A DNA stretch of 64,000 nucleotides from Pseudo-nitzschia pungens. Its lineage: Eukaryota; Bacillariophyta; Bacillariophyceae; Bacillariales; Bacillariaceae. Made by a program: the position numbers and the translations under genes. The stretch lies in NCBI GenBank assembly GCA_037355855.1, contig CM074768.1:806001-870000 (forward strand). Direction: 5' to 3'. Below the pieces are notes generated by a model. The model was not told the DNA's origin and ran no database searches. It saw nothing but the letters and a program-made list of their open reading frames with translations. Below are positions 1 through 10,200 of the stretch, piece after piece; the stretch's first letter is position 1, and every line of letters starts with the position of its first letter.

Positions 1-1801
1 AAGATCTTACTAAACAAGAATCAATGATGGGGACGAATTTTCATGCTTGTTTCTGTTTGCACTACGCGTAGCTACTACAATATCACAAGAAAAAATAATA
101 TGTGTCGTTTGGATGGATTTCAGTGAAGATTTCGATGAGCCATTGCATTGAGAATAGGGGTGTTTCTTTACTGTAAGTGCCGAGAGTTCTAGCAGTAGTA
201 GTCACTGTATCTTCAATCAAGAAACAATATGAAAGGAAGAATGAAGCCATGAAGCATATTATAGTAGAAGTTCATCGAAGCTCAGGACTTTTTTGCTACA
301 TGTGCACTGAAACATATTGAAAAAGAACTTGAAGTAGCTCAGGACTTTTTTGCTACATGTGCACTGAAACATATTGAAAAAGAACTTCAAGTAAAACACC
401 ACTACCCACAGCATTCATGATGTACAACATTGGTAACCTTCTTCCTTTCTTCCTTCTGATGATACTCAGCCCTTCGGTGGTTGATCTGTAATTTCCATGT
501 ATTGTTTGCAGGATGATGTGGTTCGTGAGTCAGAAGTAAAAATATTTCATGTGGCTGGTTTGTAAAGTGTTTCATTTTAGCACTGACACCCAGACTGGAT
601 CACTGCTTTCATTCTTGCTTGTACTACTAGTAGCCTACGATGGTACAGCCCAAGCAAGCTCTCCATGTGAAAGCAGCAGGAATAAATCTCCATGTTTCTC
701 ATCATAAGTCGAGACTTCATGACATTGAGTAACGCTGTGATCCAAGAATCTGAACATGAAGGAATTTGATGATGATGGAGCAGGGTTGATATGGTGAAGC
801 ACTTATGGATTGATTGCAGCAACAAAGCAGAGAGAAGAAACGGTGAGGGTCCATGGAAGCCACATACGGTAATGGGTTCAAATCGACGATTAACAGGGCG
901 GATGCGGTATTACTGTATTTTTTTTTTCAATAAAATTCCGGATAGGTGTTACAGGAGCTTTCGTGACAAACGGAACGTGCGGTTGATTTGACAAATAAAT
1001 CTCAAAGCATGCCACGTATTTGTTCAACAAATGGCTCACATTCATACGTACTGTACACATAAAAAATGATGATTGATCCTACGAACTGTACGGTAAGCTT
1101 AATTACAAGTTGTACGTTGTGCATAAATACATACCGTATGTATCCATAATCTTAGTTTGGGATCCGGAAGGGCCAGTGTGTAGTCGTGACAAGCTACGAG
1201 TAGGGGTACGAGTATTGTTTACGTAGTAAAGTTTAAATCTGAGTGATGCTCTACCGGTACGGGCAATTACCAGGACTCATAATGTGTCAAGCGATGTTTC
1301 ATTGGTAAATGCTGGTTGTTCTGGCGTGCTCTCGCCATCTCATGGATGTCACTCGTCTGGTTAACAAATAAGCCATGTTTCCGCAACAGGAAAAACGAGA
1401 AGCCCGGAGCTTGGGAATTAGCAATTTTCGACCGTTGTTTCATCTTAGTTAGTATCGTTGGCGTTAGGTCTCCCGACTTGCGCGCACCCCGGAAGTCAAT
1501 TGATCCGTCTCCCGTCTCAACCCAACCACGAAGTAGTAAGTTACAAAGTATTTTTTCGTATCCCATCACGCATTCTCCACGTGCGGTCTTTTTCGCATTT
1601 CGCATTTCGCAATGCCAATTACGAGTACAAGTACGAAAAAATACAAGTACGAAGTACATAAGAATTCCAGCAATTGGCAGCAGTTGCAAAAATAATCATA
1701 AAGGTAAACCTGATAGGCATTCCAGTTGCAAAGTGAACAGAACTCACGAATAGAATACGAAACAAGGTAAAATAATTGTGTGAATTACGAAAGGGAAAAG
1801 A
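1..1801. other. Intergenic, no supported gene
   Basis: Only short, low-complexity reading frames on both strands with no recognisable domain. It contains a 57-bp direct duplication (279-392) and several ACCGTAC/GTAAGC-type motifs. The stretch just upstream of 1802 is AT-rich with repeated ACGAAG/AAGTACGA words and should include the promoter and 5' leader of the fusion gene; I see no clear TATA box. Confidence 0.6.
279..392. repeat. 57-bp tandem direct duplication
   Basis: Two head-to-tail copies start at 279 and 336, beginning AGCTCAGGACTTTTTTGCTA. By eye they differ at about one position near the end. No protein coding is apparent. It looks like a recent slippage or unequal-exchange duplication. 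Confidence 0.9.
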
Positions 1802-4800
1802 ATGCAAGTGATTTCTGCGATCACGTCTCACGGGGCCAACAACGGCAGCAGGAAGAGGCAGCGGTCGAATCCGCACGCAGTCGCTCTGTGGTTGGTTATA
1901 GCTTTGTTGCTGGCTGCATCGTCTGTGACCGCTAGTAACGACAATGGCGAGCAAGTTTGTTCGGAAGGGTCGACGGAAGAATCGTGCCAAGCACCTCCTC
2001 CTCCTCCGCCCCAATCAGAACCATGGGATTTCCTAGCCGACCTATCCCCCGAAAATGCTTTGATCCAATGGATCAACGCGATGGATCAAGGGAGTGTGGC
2101 TTCCGAAAAGTTTCGCATCGAGAAAACGGAGAACCCGGTCAGGGAATATTCGGGCAACGTGACTGATGTTGGAAAATGGGTCCGTGGCAGATTCGATATT
2201 CAGCCCAGTTTTGATTTTTACGCTACAGAGGATATTCCTCAGGGCACCGTCCTTATGGAAATCCCTAAGTCAGCCATGGTTGGCTGCGGTTTTAGCACCA
2301 AGAAGCACCAAGAGACCTTGGATCGGTACTTTGAGACCAATCCGGGCGACGAGGAGAATGATCAGATCCCCGCCTGCATGGCAGTCGAACGGATTGTCAA
2401 CGAGCACGAGAAGGGGCCCAACTCCCATCTGTACCCCTTTTTGCAGTACCTCTTTGGAGAGGGAAACCCCCAGGGCAAACAACCCTCGACCTGGTCTGAC
2501 AAGGGAAAGTTTGTCTTTTGGGGCATGATGGGCCAAGAGGGATCAGTATTTACGCCCAACAAACACCGACACAAGCACAGGTTTTCGACTGCTTGCACTT
2601 TGTACAAGCAGTATTCCAAGATTCCGCATACGATTCCCATTGCGAAACGTTCGGTCAAGAAGGCAACGGCCACTCGAGAGAAGCTAGAAAATGCGGCATT
2701 TTCTTACTTTGCGAAGCACGCATGGGGGTCGGATTTGATCCCTCTCTTCGATATGATTCCACACCGGAACGGAGTGTGGAAGAACATTGAAGCAAAGTTT
2801 GTCGACGTCGAATCCGGTGAAACCGTTGCTGTTAAAGATCGCAATAAGAGATTCGAGTCGCTAAAGGTGAAAAAAGCCACCGATGACGAGGCGATGAAAG
2901 AGTACAAACTCGTCGCATATGCTCATCGTGACATCAAAGCGGGAGAGCCTCTCCGCGTGAGTTACAATCAATGTGAATATTTGGGATGCGAAGGTCTACA
3001 GTACAGCTACAATAGTGGCCACTTGATTGCGGACGGGGGCTTTGTGGAGGATTACCCTCGTCGATTTGACTTGGAAGTCGATCCTTATGAGTCGGAAATG
3101 AACGATCCGAATTTTGTGGTCGAAATTGATCTCGACCCCGTAACAGGGGAGAAAAAATTTGCAATGCTGAAAAGACCAGGAAATAAGGAACCGCTCTACG
3201 AATTGAGCATCATTGCTGCATCTGTGGAGCGATGGAACAATTTGAAAGTGGAGGTTGATGAACACACTGTGACAATGGAGTCTTACGAAAGAGCTGCGAC
3301 AGTAGCCTATTACGAGGCCTACCACGAATTCATTGACCTCATGTGGTTGCATCGAAACGATCCGGCCATTGGTGACAATACTGTGAATGACGAGTTCGAT
3401 AACCTCGATCAACCCGCTGGACCGGGTGTCCATTTTCGTGGCGAATACATGGCTTGCGCCGAGGGTGAAGTCGTGGACAATGGGCAACTTCTCCTCGGCG
3501 CCAAGGTTAAAGGATTCTACCAAAAATTGGAATACTTTTATGAGTCAGAGATTGATAACACCTATATGAAAATGGGTGGATGGCTGCACTCTGCTTCGAA
3601 CTTCCGGGCCCATTACCACGAATCTGCTATTCACGTTCCACTTCAATACGTCAAAGACGTTAGGCGTGTAGCATACATTGGTGGTGGAGACAACATGGTC
3701 TTGGAGGAGGTGTTGAAATACCCCAACCTGGAACTGGTAGTGGGTATGGAACTCGATCAACAGGCATGCAGGTCCTCGCTCAAGTATTTTGGAACTACTC
3801 CAGCGTTTGACGATCCCCGGGTTGAGTGGTGGTTCGGAAATGCCGCAAAGACTCTTCAGATTATCCCCGATGACTACTTTGGGTCGTTCGATCTAGTATT
3901 GGTTGATTTACTAAACGATGTTTCAGAGGGCATCAAGGTCGTCGTCGACCTGAACTTATTGGAGGTTGCGCCCCTTCTTATGAAACAGAACGGTGGTGTC
4001 ATCTCCCGGAATGAGGATTACGTAGACCGATCCGGCTCTTCGATCAACCTCGCCAAGCACGTGATTGCTTACGAATATTGGGACGTCCCGCGACTCTGTG
4101 AGACAAGTATCACCATCGGAAGCAATTCGATTGACTTTTCAAAGGCAGAACGATACGACCACGGGGTCAACCCTAAACTCCGACTAGTGCCTTTCAATAC
4201 AACTGCCCACGACGGCTGGTCTCGGTACCATGACCACTCTAGACCTCTCGATCCCGAAAGCAACGACACGGCCTGGACAACCGTTGACCCCTTGGTGTGT
4301 GACAAGATTCGGCGATCTTTGCCCCAACACGAAGAAACAATTGGCCAGGGAGCTGGTGCCCTCTTGGTCATTGAAGCTGAAAATGTTACGATGGATCTAA
4401 ACAATGAAGATAGCGTGCATGTTATTCAAAATAAAATTGCCGAAGTGGCCAAAGCGAATGGTATGTCTTTGATTGATCATGTCCATGCCTCTAGCAATGC
4501 CGGTGCTTCATTCTCCGTCTTCAACGAAGGTTACATCAAAGCTCAGGTATACCCAGATGTCCAATACATTGCTTTTGACATAATGTTGTGGGGAACGGGC
4601 GATACGATGAAGAAATCCAAAACCATTGAACAGGAATTGGTTGCAGCCGTAGGTGGTGGAAACACGGAAGACTTAACATCGTCATACCGTATCACCGCCG
4701 GAGGAATGGCTATGGCTGAATCGATAGGGAAAACAAATAGACTCGTTGAAAGTGCCCACGATTACTATTGCGTCGGTGGCAATGATGCTACCTATAGTAC

Positions 4801-6487
4801 CACCAACGAAGACGGCGACAAGCCCGGGTCGGAAACCGACGACGAGAAATTGTTCGACGAGTCTATCATTATTTCAGAGATCCTAACAAAGCCGTTCAGT
4901 GGTGACAGTATTCCCGAATTTGCTGTATTGTGCGGAAAAGAAGGAACAGAAGAATGCTCAAGCCATGCGTCTCTCACCAAGAATACTAATATGAGAATTC
5001 ATCCGGTCTATTCCTGCGATTCTTTTGAGGACATGGCTGGCTGCAAATTTGAAGTGGAGAAAAGGTTCGAAGACATTGTATCAAATGGCCCAAAACTCGA
5101 TGGTATTATCATTGACCGCTCTGTAACTTTGGACATGGGCAGGGTCTTGCACAAAGTCTTTAACGACACACTGAACCAAGCCAACTTTTTGGACAGAACT
5201 TTTGCAGTTCTAGCTCCCATCCCCGCTGGGGAGAGTTGGAAAAAAGAGTTTCTGGATCGATTCAGAACTGAAATTGTCGTTGTCCCACCTGTTTTTAAGG
5301 CTGACATTGATATCTATAACGAAGAACGCAATGAAGAGTGGAGTATTGTTTGGATTCGTCACCACAATTTTTTGGCATCTCTGAAATATTCTCTTGCTGC
5401 TATTGAAGAACGAACTCAGCTGAAAACGGCGTCGAAGAGAATTTTACCTGGTTCAAAGCCAGCTAAGTTTGATTGGAACCCGCTCATTATCAAAGATTCT
5501 GCATATTATCGTCCGGAAGTAAAGGAACAGTGGTTTGGGCAAAAGCCCTTGGCTTATCAGTACTTTGTGCAAATGGAGTTGGGTCAAGGCAACGCTCCTG
5601 TAATGGTGGATGAAGAAATCCTTGTTGCGTTGCCCCGGTACACTGAAAAGGGTTGGCCTTTTAAGGAAGGTTACGTCAAGGCCAAGGTCTTGGAAGTAAA
5701 GGACGATAAATATGTTGTCGAAATGATGTCACATGTGACGTCGAATGGCACAACGATTAGCTACGGAACCCACGATGGTCCGGTTGACAGAGCTTCAGTT
5801 CGAAAGATCTCGCCCACAGAAGCGGACCGAAAATATACCCGAGGTGATATCGTACTCGTTCATAACAAAGTCGATATGACAGAAGAGGAAATCCCCATTG
5901 AATATTATGCTGCATATGTCATTGATATTTCTGAAACTGGAATCATCACCCGTCCACACGACCCGGATGCAGAGATCAGCATGAAGGCAGATATTCCTCA
6001 CGAATCAGTCATGGTATACGCAGAAAGTCCAGAGTATCTTGCTTACTTCGAAAGTTTGTCGGAAGATAAACTGAAGGAAGCGTTTAGCAATGCGGCAGCT
6101 GCAGTCGGGTATGATGGAAGTGATGCATCCGTCAAGACTTTCAAAATAGGGAAGGGTATCTTAGTTACCCTCATGTCATCCATGGGAAGCGCAGCAATGA
6201 AGTGGGATGGTCTCAACAGCGTCGAAGTGAATTTGTTTTCGCCCGTGAACTTTGACGAACGCATGACTACTTTTGAAAACGTTTTCAAAGGTCATTTTAA
6301 GCTCCTTTCACTCGTCGCAAAGGATGCATTCCCTCGAGGATACGGCAAAGTTGTGAATTTCGAACACGAGATTGGAGATTACTTTCCGCATTGGATAGAC
6401 GACGGATCAAGTCAGGTTGAAATGTATGATGATTATGACTATGTTGACGATGATGAGTTTATCGACGAAGACTGGGACGACGAGTGA
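1802..6487 (+). CDS. Secreted SET methyltransferase / aminopropyltransferase / AdoMetDC-like fusion protein
   Basis: Single-exon 1561-residue protein. Residues about 26-44 are a hydrophobic signal or anchor segment after a basic N-terminus, so it likely enters the secretory pathway. Residues about 110-425 resemble the SETD3/Rubisco-LSMT type SET domain: IPLFDMIPHRNG at 313-324 stands where the family has DxxNH, followed by DIKAGEPLRVSYN and LQYSYNSG..GGFV. Residues about 590-760 are a spermidine-synthase-type Rossmann fold, with HYHESAIHVPL (604-614), YIGGGDN (625-631) and VLVD ending at D702. Residues about 850-935 resemble SpeD, but the cleavage site E-S-H is E909-G-Y. About 1210-1400 looks like small beta-barrels; the tail is acidic. 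Known: these families transfer methyl or aminopropyl groups. Inferred: polyamine or silaffin-lysine modification in the ER, Golgi or silica vesicle. Confidence 0.82.
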   Translation: MQVISAITSHGANNGSRKRQRSNPHAVALWLVIALLLAASSVTASNDNGEQVCSEGSTEESCQAPPPPPPQSEPWDFLADLSPENALIQWINAMDQGSVASEKFRIEKTENPVREYSGNVTDVGKWVRGRFDIQPSFDFYATEDIPQGTVLMEIPKSAMVGCGFSTKKHQETLDRYFETNPGDEENDQIPACMAVERIVNEHEKGPNSHLYPFLQYLFGEGNPQGKQPSTWSDKGKFVFWGMMGQEGSVFTPNKHRHKHRFSTACTLYKQYSKIPHTIPIAKRSVKKATATREKLENAAFSYFAKHAWGSDLIPLFDMIPHRNGVWKNIEAKFVDVESGETVAVKDRNKRFESLKVKKATDDEAMKEYKLVAYAHRDIKAGEPLRVSYNQCEYLGCEGLQYSYNSGHLIADGGFVEDYPRRFDLEVDPYESEMNDPNFVVEIDLDPVTGEKKFAMLKRPGNKEPLYELSIIAASVERWNNLKVEVDEHTVTMESYERAATVAYYEAYHEFIDLMWLHRNDPAIGDNTVNDEFDNLDQPAGPGVHFRGEYMACAEGEVVDNGQLLLGAKVKGFYQKLEYFYESEIDNTYMKMGGWLHSASNFRAHYHESAIHVPLQYVKDVRRVAYIGGGDNMVLEEVLKYPNLELVVGMELDQQACRSSLKYFGTTPAFDDPRVEWWFGNAAKTLQIIPDDYFGSFDLVLVDLLNDVSEGIKVVVDLNLLEVAPLLMKQNGGVISRNEDYVDRSGSSINLAKHVIAYEYWDVPRLCETSITIGSNSIDFSKAERYDHGVNPKLRLVPFNTTAHDGWSRYHDHSRPLDPESNDTAWTTVDPLVCDKIRRSLPQHEETIGQGAGALLVIEAENVTMDLNNEDSVHVIQNKIAEVAKANGMSLIDHVHASSNAGASFSVFNEGYIKAQVYPDVQYIAFDIMLWGTGDTMKKSKTIEQELVAAVGGGNTEDLTSSYRITAGGMAMAESIGKTNRLVESAHDYYCVGGNDATYSTTNEDGDKPGSETDDEKLFDESIIISEILTKPFSGDSIPEFAVLCGKEGTEECSSHASLTKNTNMRIHPVYSCDSFEDMAGCKFEVEKRFEDIVSNGPKLDGIIIDRSVTLDMGRVLHKVFNDTLNQANFLDRTFAVLAPIPAGESWKKEFLDRFRTEIVVVPPVFKADIDIYNEERNEEWSIVWIRHHNFLASLKYSLAAIEERTQLKTASKRILPGSKPAKFDWNPLIIKDSAYYRPEVKEQWFGQKPLAYQYFVQMELGQGNAPVMVDEEILVALPRYTEKGWPFKEGYVKAKVLEVKDDKYVVEMMSHVTSNGTTISYGTHDGPVDRASVRKISPTEADRKYTRGDIVLVHNKVDMTEEEIPIEYYAAYVIDISETGIITRPHDPDAEISMKADIPHESVMVYAESPEYLAYFESLSEDKLKEAFSNAAAAVGYDGSDASVKTFKIGKGILVTLMSSMGSAAMKWDGLNSVEVNLFSPVNFDERMTTFENVFKGHFKLLSLVAKDAFPRGYGKVVNFEHEIGDYFPHWIDDGSSQVEMYDDYDYVDDDEFIDEDWDDE

Positions 6488-7297
6488 GGGGAGAAAGAGG
6501 GCAAATTGAGGAAACACTCACACTCTCAAATGGATATGGGTTCGAAAAAAGAGCCGCGCTCCAAACTATTGCATAAAAACGTGAATAACAATACCACAAT
6601 ACATGTCAACAATAGTTCATGCAGTTCTCTTTTGATGTAGAAATATTATCGTGGCAAGGAGGTTACACAATTTCTGCGCCGTAGATTTCGTCAGTGGAGT
6701 TACAGAAATGCAGATCTTGTTTTGCAAATAATACTTCTGCGAGCAGAGGAAACAATAGGACAGCGTCTCGTGATCATGAAAACTACTGTACGGTATTTGA
6801 TTCGGAAACGAAACCAAGAATGGTTCGTAGAAAGACACGAGGCGTGCACAAGGCAGTTTCTTTACTATTTTCCAAGGATTTGTTACGGTTACTTTGAGAT
6901 GTAGTGGCAACATATTAAAATGATAACAGACTCTCTGCTCCGTCAATCATTGTAGACGGACAAGGGGACGCAAACAACATATGGTGCACGAGCAAACCTA
7001 GCTATGAAATTTGCATGAAGTCGGAATGCAATACTACGGTGTTGCTAAAGACTAATTCGACGAGGCGGGGTTGTGTGCGCATACGGTTCAGTTGGTGTAT
7101 TCTTCGTTGTCGTAAATCGCAGCCACCCTTGGGACTGCTTTCCCCTCCTGAATGCCCTCATAGTATTCACCTCTGTTAGGTTTCGTATGTTTCATGGTTA
7201 GCGTGGTTATTGATACGCCACGGCCTACGTCCTTGCCAATAGGGTTCGAGTGCGTTCCATTGTATTCTAAAGTGAATCCCTCTAGGTACGCACTATA
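6488..7297. other. Intergenic between convergent genes
   Basis: About 0.8 kb between two convergent stop codons. Only short frames are present, with no codon structure or motif I recognise. It should contain both 3' untranslated regions and polyadenylation sites. No strong hairpin terminator is expected in a nuclear genome and none was seen. Confidence 0.6.
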
Positions 7298-10200
7298 CTA
7301 CATCCAGTCCAGGTCCTCCTTGGATTTTTTGTGTTCCTCAAAGGCATCGTTGATGACGTCCCACAAGAGCTTGCAGAGAAATTGCTGTTCTTCCGTCAGG
7401 TCGTGCGGAAGCTTGTCGGGGTGCAAAAAGAATCGGATCTTTCGGACGGTCTTTTTGAGCTTGGTCTCCTCGAGACCGCCGGCCGGCGACGCAATGTCGG
7501 AGACGGAGACTGGATTCCAGCCCTGGAAGTACTCGTGGGCTTCCATTCCAAAGGCGGGAGGAAACACCTGGTGGATGCTGCAAAGCAACTGGTCGACCGA
7601 TCGAAGAATTTGCATCGCCGGGGGCTGGAGGCCCCACTTGAGGAGAACGCTCCTCCTCAGTGCCGACTCGGTGAATTCTTCCTTGTTTGTTTGTTGCGGT
7701 TGAGCCGCGGCAGATGACTGGGGTGGCTGGGGCGGCGTTGGCGTAGGGTGTTTTGCTGGACGCGGAGTCGATGTTTCCTGCGGGGTGTGCATTTGTGGTT
7801 TTGGGGGCTCTTGGTGCATTGTTTGTGGAAGGGGATGACCCGCAGTCCCAAAGCGTCCGGCTGGTGGATGGGGGGCAGAATTGCGTTGTGCCGTGTTTGG
7901 TTGTTGCTGGTATCCTTGTGTTCCGAGCCCCGTTTGTGCATTCGTGACACCCGTTGGCATGCCACTGGGTTGGAATTGGGTCTGATGAGGCGGATAGGAG
8001 GAACGTGGCACCTGGTTCCATGATTTTGGGTGCGCATGCTGTGAAGTAGGATACGGAGGGATGGGACTCGTGCTCGAATTCGAATTCGAATTCAGTTGCT
8101 GCTGTTGCTGTTGCTGTTGCTGCTGCTGATGTTGCTGATGTTGCTGCTGCTGCTGATGTTGCTGCTGCTGATGGTGAAGATGTGAAGAATGAGAGTTCGA
8201 CGATGTCGGGGAGAGCGAACGCCGGCTGTTGGAAAAATAGGGTTGGTTGCTCGGTGACGTCGAACCGGGCGCGCCTCGGGCCGGACCGTTGGCGGCCCAC
8301 GCTTTTTGTTGCAGCTCCTGCTGGCGACGAAAGGCAGCAATCTTGGCGGCTTCGGCCTTCTTTCGGAGGGCCTCGTTTTCCTTGGCGAGCTTCTCGGCTT
8401 CGTCCTCGGCGAGGCGCTGGCGAGCTTCCTCCGCGATTCGCTTCCGAACCTCTTCGGGGTCCTTTTCTTCCTCTTCGCCGCCGTCCTCCTTCTTTTCGTC
8501 CTCTTCCTTTCGTTTCTCCGCCTCCTTGCGTCTCCTTTCCTCGTCGGCGGCCTCGAAGGCCGACATTTGCTGATCGAGGCTGTACCACAAATTTCCCTTC
8601 GTTTCGTCCGCCCCGTCTCCCTTGGCGGGCGATGGTTCGGCGGGTTTGGAGACGGACACACCGGAAAAGACGCCGGCCGAGACCTTTTTGGGAGGCGGTT
8701 TCAGCGCCGCCGCCTTTCGGGCCTCCTTGCGCTGTTCCGACTCCAGAAACTTCTTTTTCTGCAGCAGCTCCTTCTGGCGCTGTTCCTCCCGGGCCTTTTT
8801 GCGCTGTTCCTCGAGGTTCTTGCGGCGCTGCTCGACGCGCGCCTTCTTGGCCCGCTCGTACTCGAGCTCGATCCGGCGGCGCTCGGCCTCGGCCCTCTGC
8901 CGGGCCGCGATCTCTCGCTCCATGCGCTGCTGCTGCTTTTGCGCGGCGGTGAGGGGAGGTTTTTTGGTCGCCGCAGCGGCCACCGCCGACGCCGCTGCCG
9001 TTTGGGGCTTGGGTTCCTCCGCTTGTTTCTGCGGCTCGGATTTTGCATTCGTTTCCGCGTCCTTGCCGGCAGCCGCCGGTCGTTGTTGCTGCTGCTGCTG
9101 CTGCTGCTCCTGGCGCGCTGCTGCCTCCCTTCTCCGTTCTTCGGCTCGCACCGTTTCCTGTTCGAGGGCCGCCGAAGGCTCGCGTTCCCGCTGCTCCTCT
9201 CCCGGTCGCCGTTGTTCCTTTCGCTCGTTGGCCGAGGCAGCCGCGGTCTCGCGATCGGCGAGTTGCTTGGCGCGCTTTCGGTCTTCCGCCTCCCGGAGCT
9301 GCTCGGCCAGTGGCTTGCGACGGGTTTTGGGTTCCTCGTCGAACGACGGGGCGCCGTCCCCGTGTTGCGAATCGTCATCGACGACGTGGATGGTGTGGGT
9401 GGTGCGTTGGCGCGTGCCGCGGCGTTTGCTGCTCGCGCCGCCTTCGGCGTTCTCGCCGTCGCCGTCGTCGCCGTCATCCTCGCCGGGATCCTCGTTGCCG
9501 TCGCCTCCGAAACCCATCGACGGCATCGCGGACGAGGACGACGCTTCCCTGATTTCCAGCTCGATGTTGCCGTGGGCGGCGGCCTCCGATGCCATTTTCG
9601 TTTTGGTCTCCAACAGGCAATCGATCCAGGACCTGGCGGCAAAGGCGGAAGGGCATCTCAGAACCAGTGGTTGCGTTTCGGACGAAGGAGCCGCGGAGCT
9701 ACCACTGCCGCCGCTTCCCCTGCGTTCCAGAACGATTCGGTGGTCCCCGTAAAAATTCTGGTACCGGCAGGACCGCAATCTCCGCTGGAGGGGGATGCTG
9801 TGGAGGATTTCCAGCTCGGTCCCGCTGCCGCTCCTCTCCTCGCCCGAGACCACCACCTCCCTGGTGATCCACAGGCACGGCTCGTCGTCCGGCTCTCGCT
9901 GCACCAGGAGCGCGAGAACCGGGTCCCAGGTCACTGCGGAGGTCGATTGGATCGACGACGACGGACTATTGGCATTGGCATTGGCAGAGTATGAGGATGA
10001 AGACAATTCCTCCAGCCAACCGTAGGCCATGGCATCCTTGTGTTGATCGGAGTCCTTTGAGCTGTTGTTGTTGCTGCTGCTGTTGTTCGTGTCGTAGTCG
10101 TCCTCTCGGAGCACGAATGCCGGTTTCTGGGGCAACGGGGGAGATTGCCTACGGGGTTCTCTCTGGAACGACGCCGAGGAGGAGAGTCCCGCAGAGATTG

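Noticed and set aside
8306..9994. 562-codon and other long plus-strand frames over the J-domain gene
   Set aside because: Leu/Arg/Phe-rich shadow of GAG/CGC-rich coiled-coil codons on the opposite strand; no motif.
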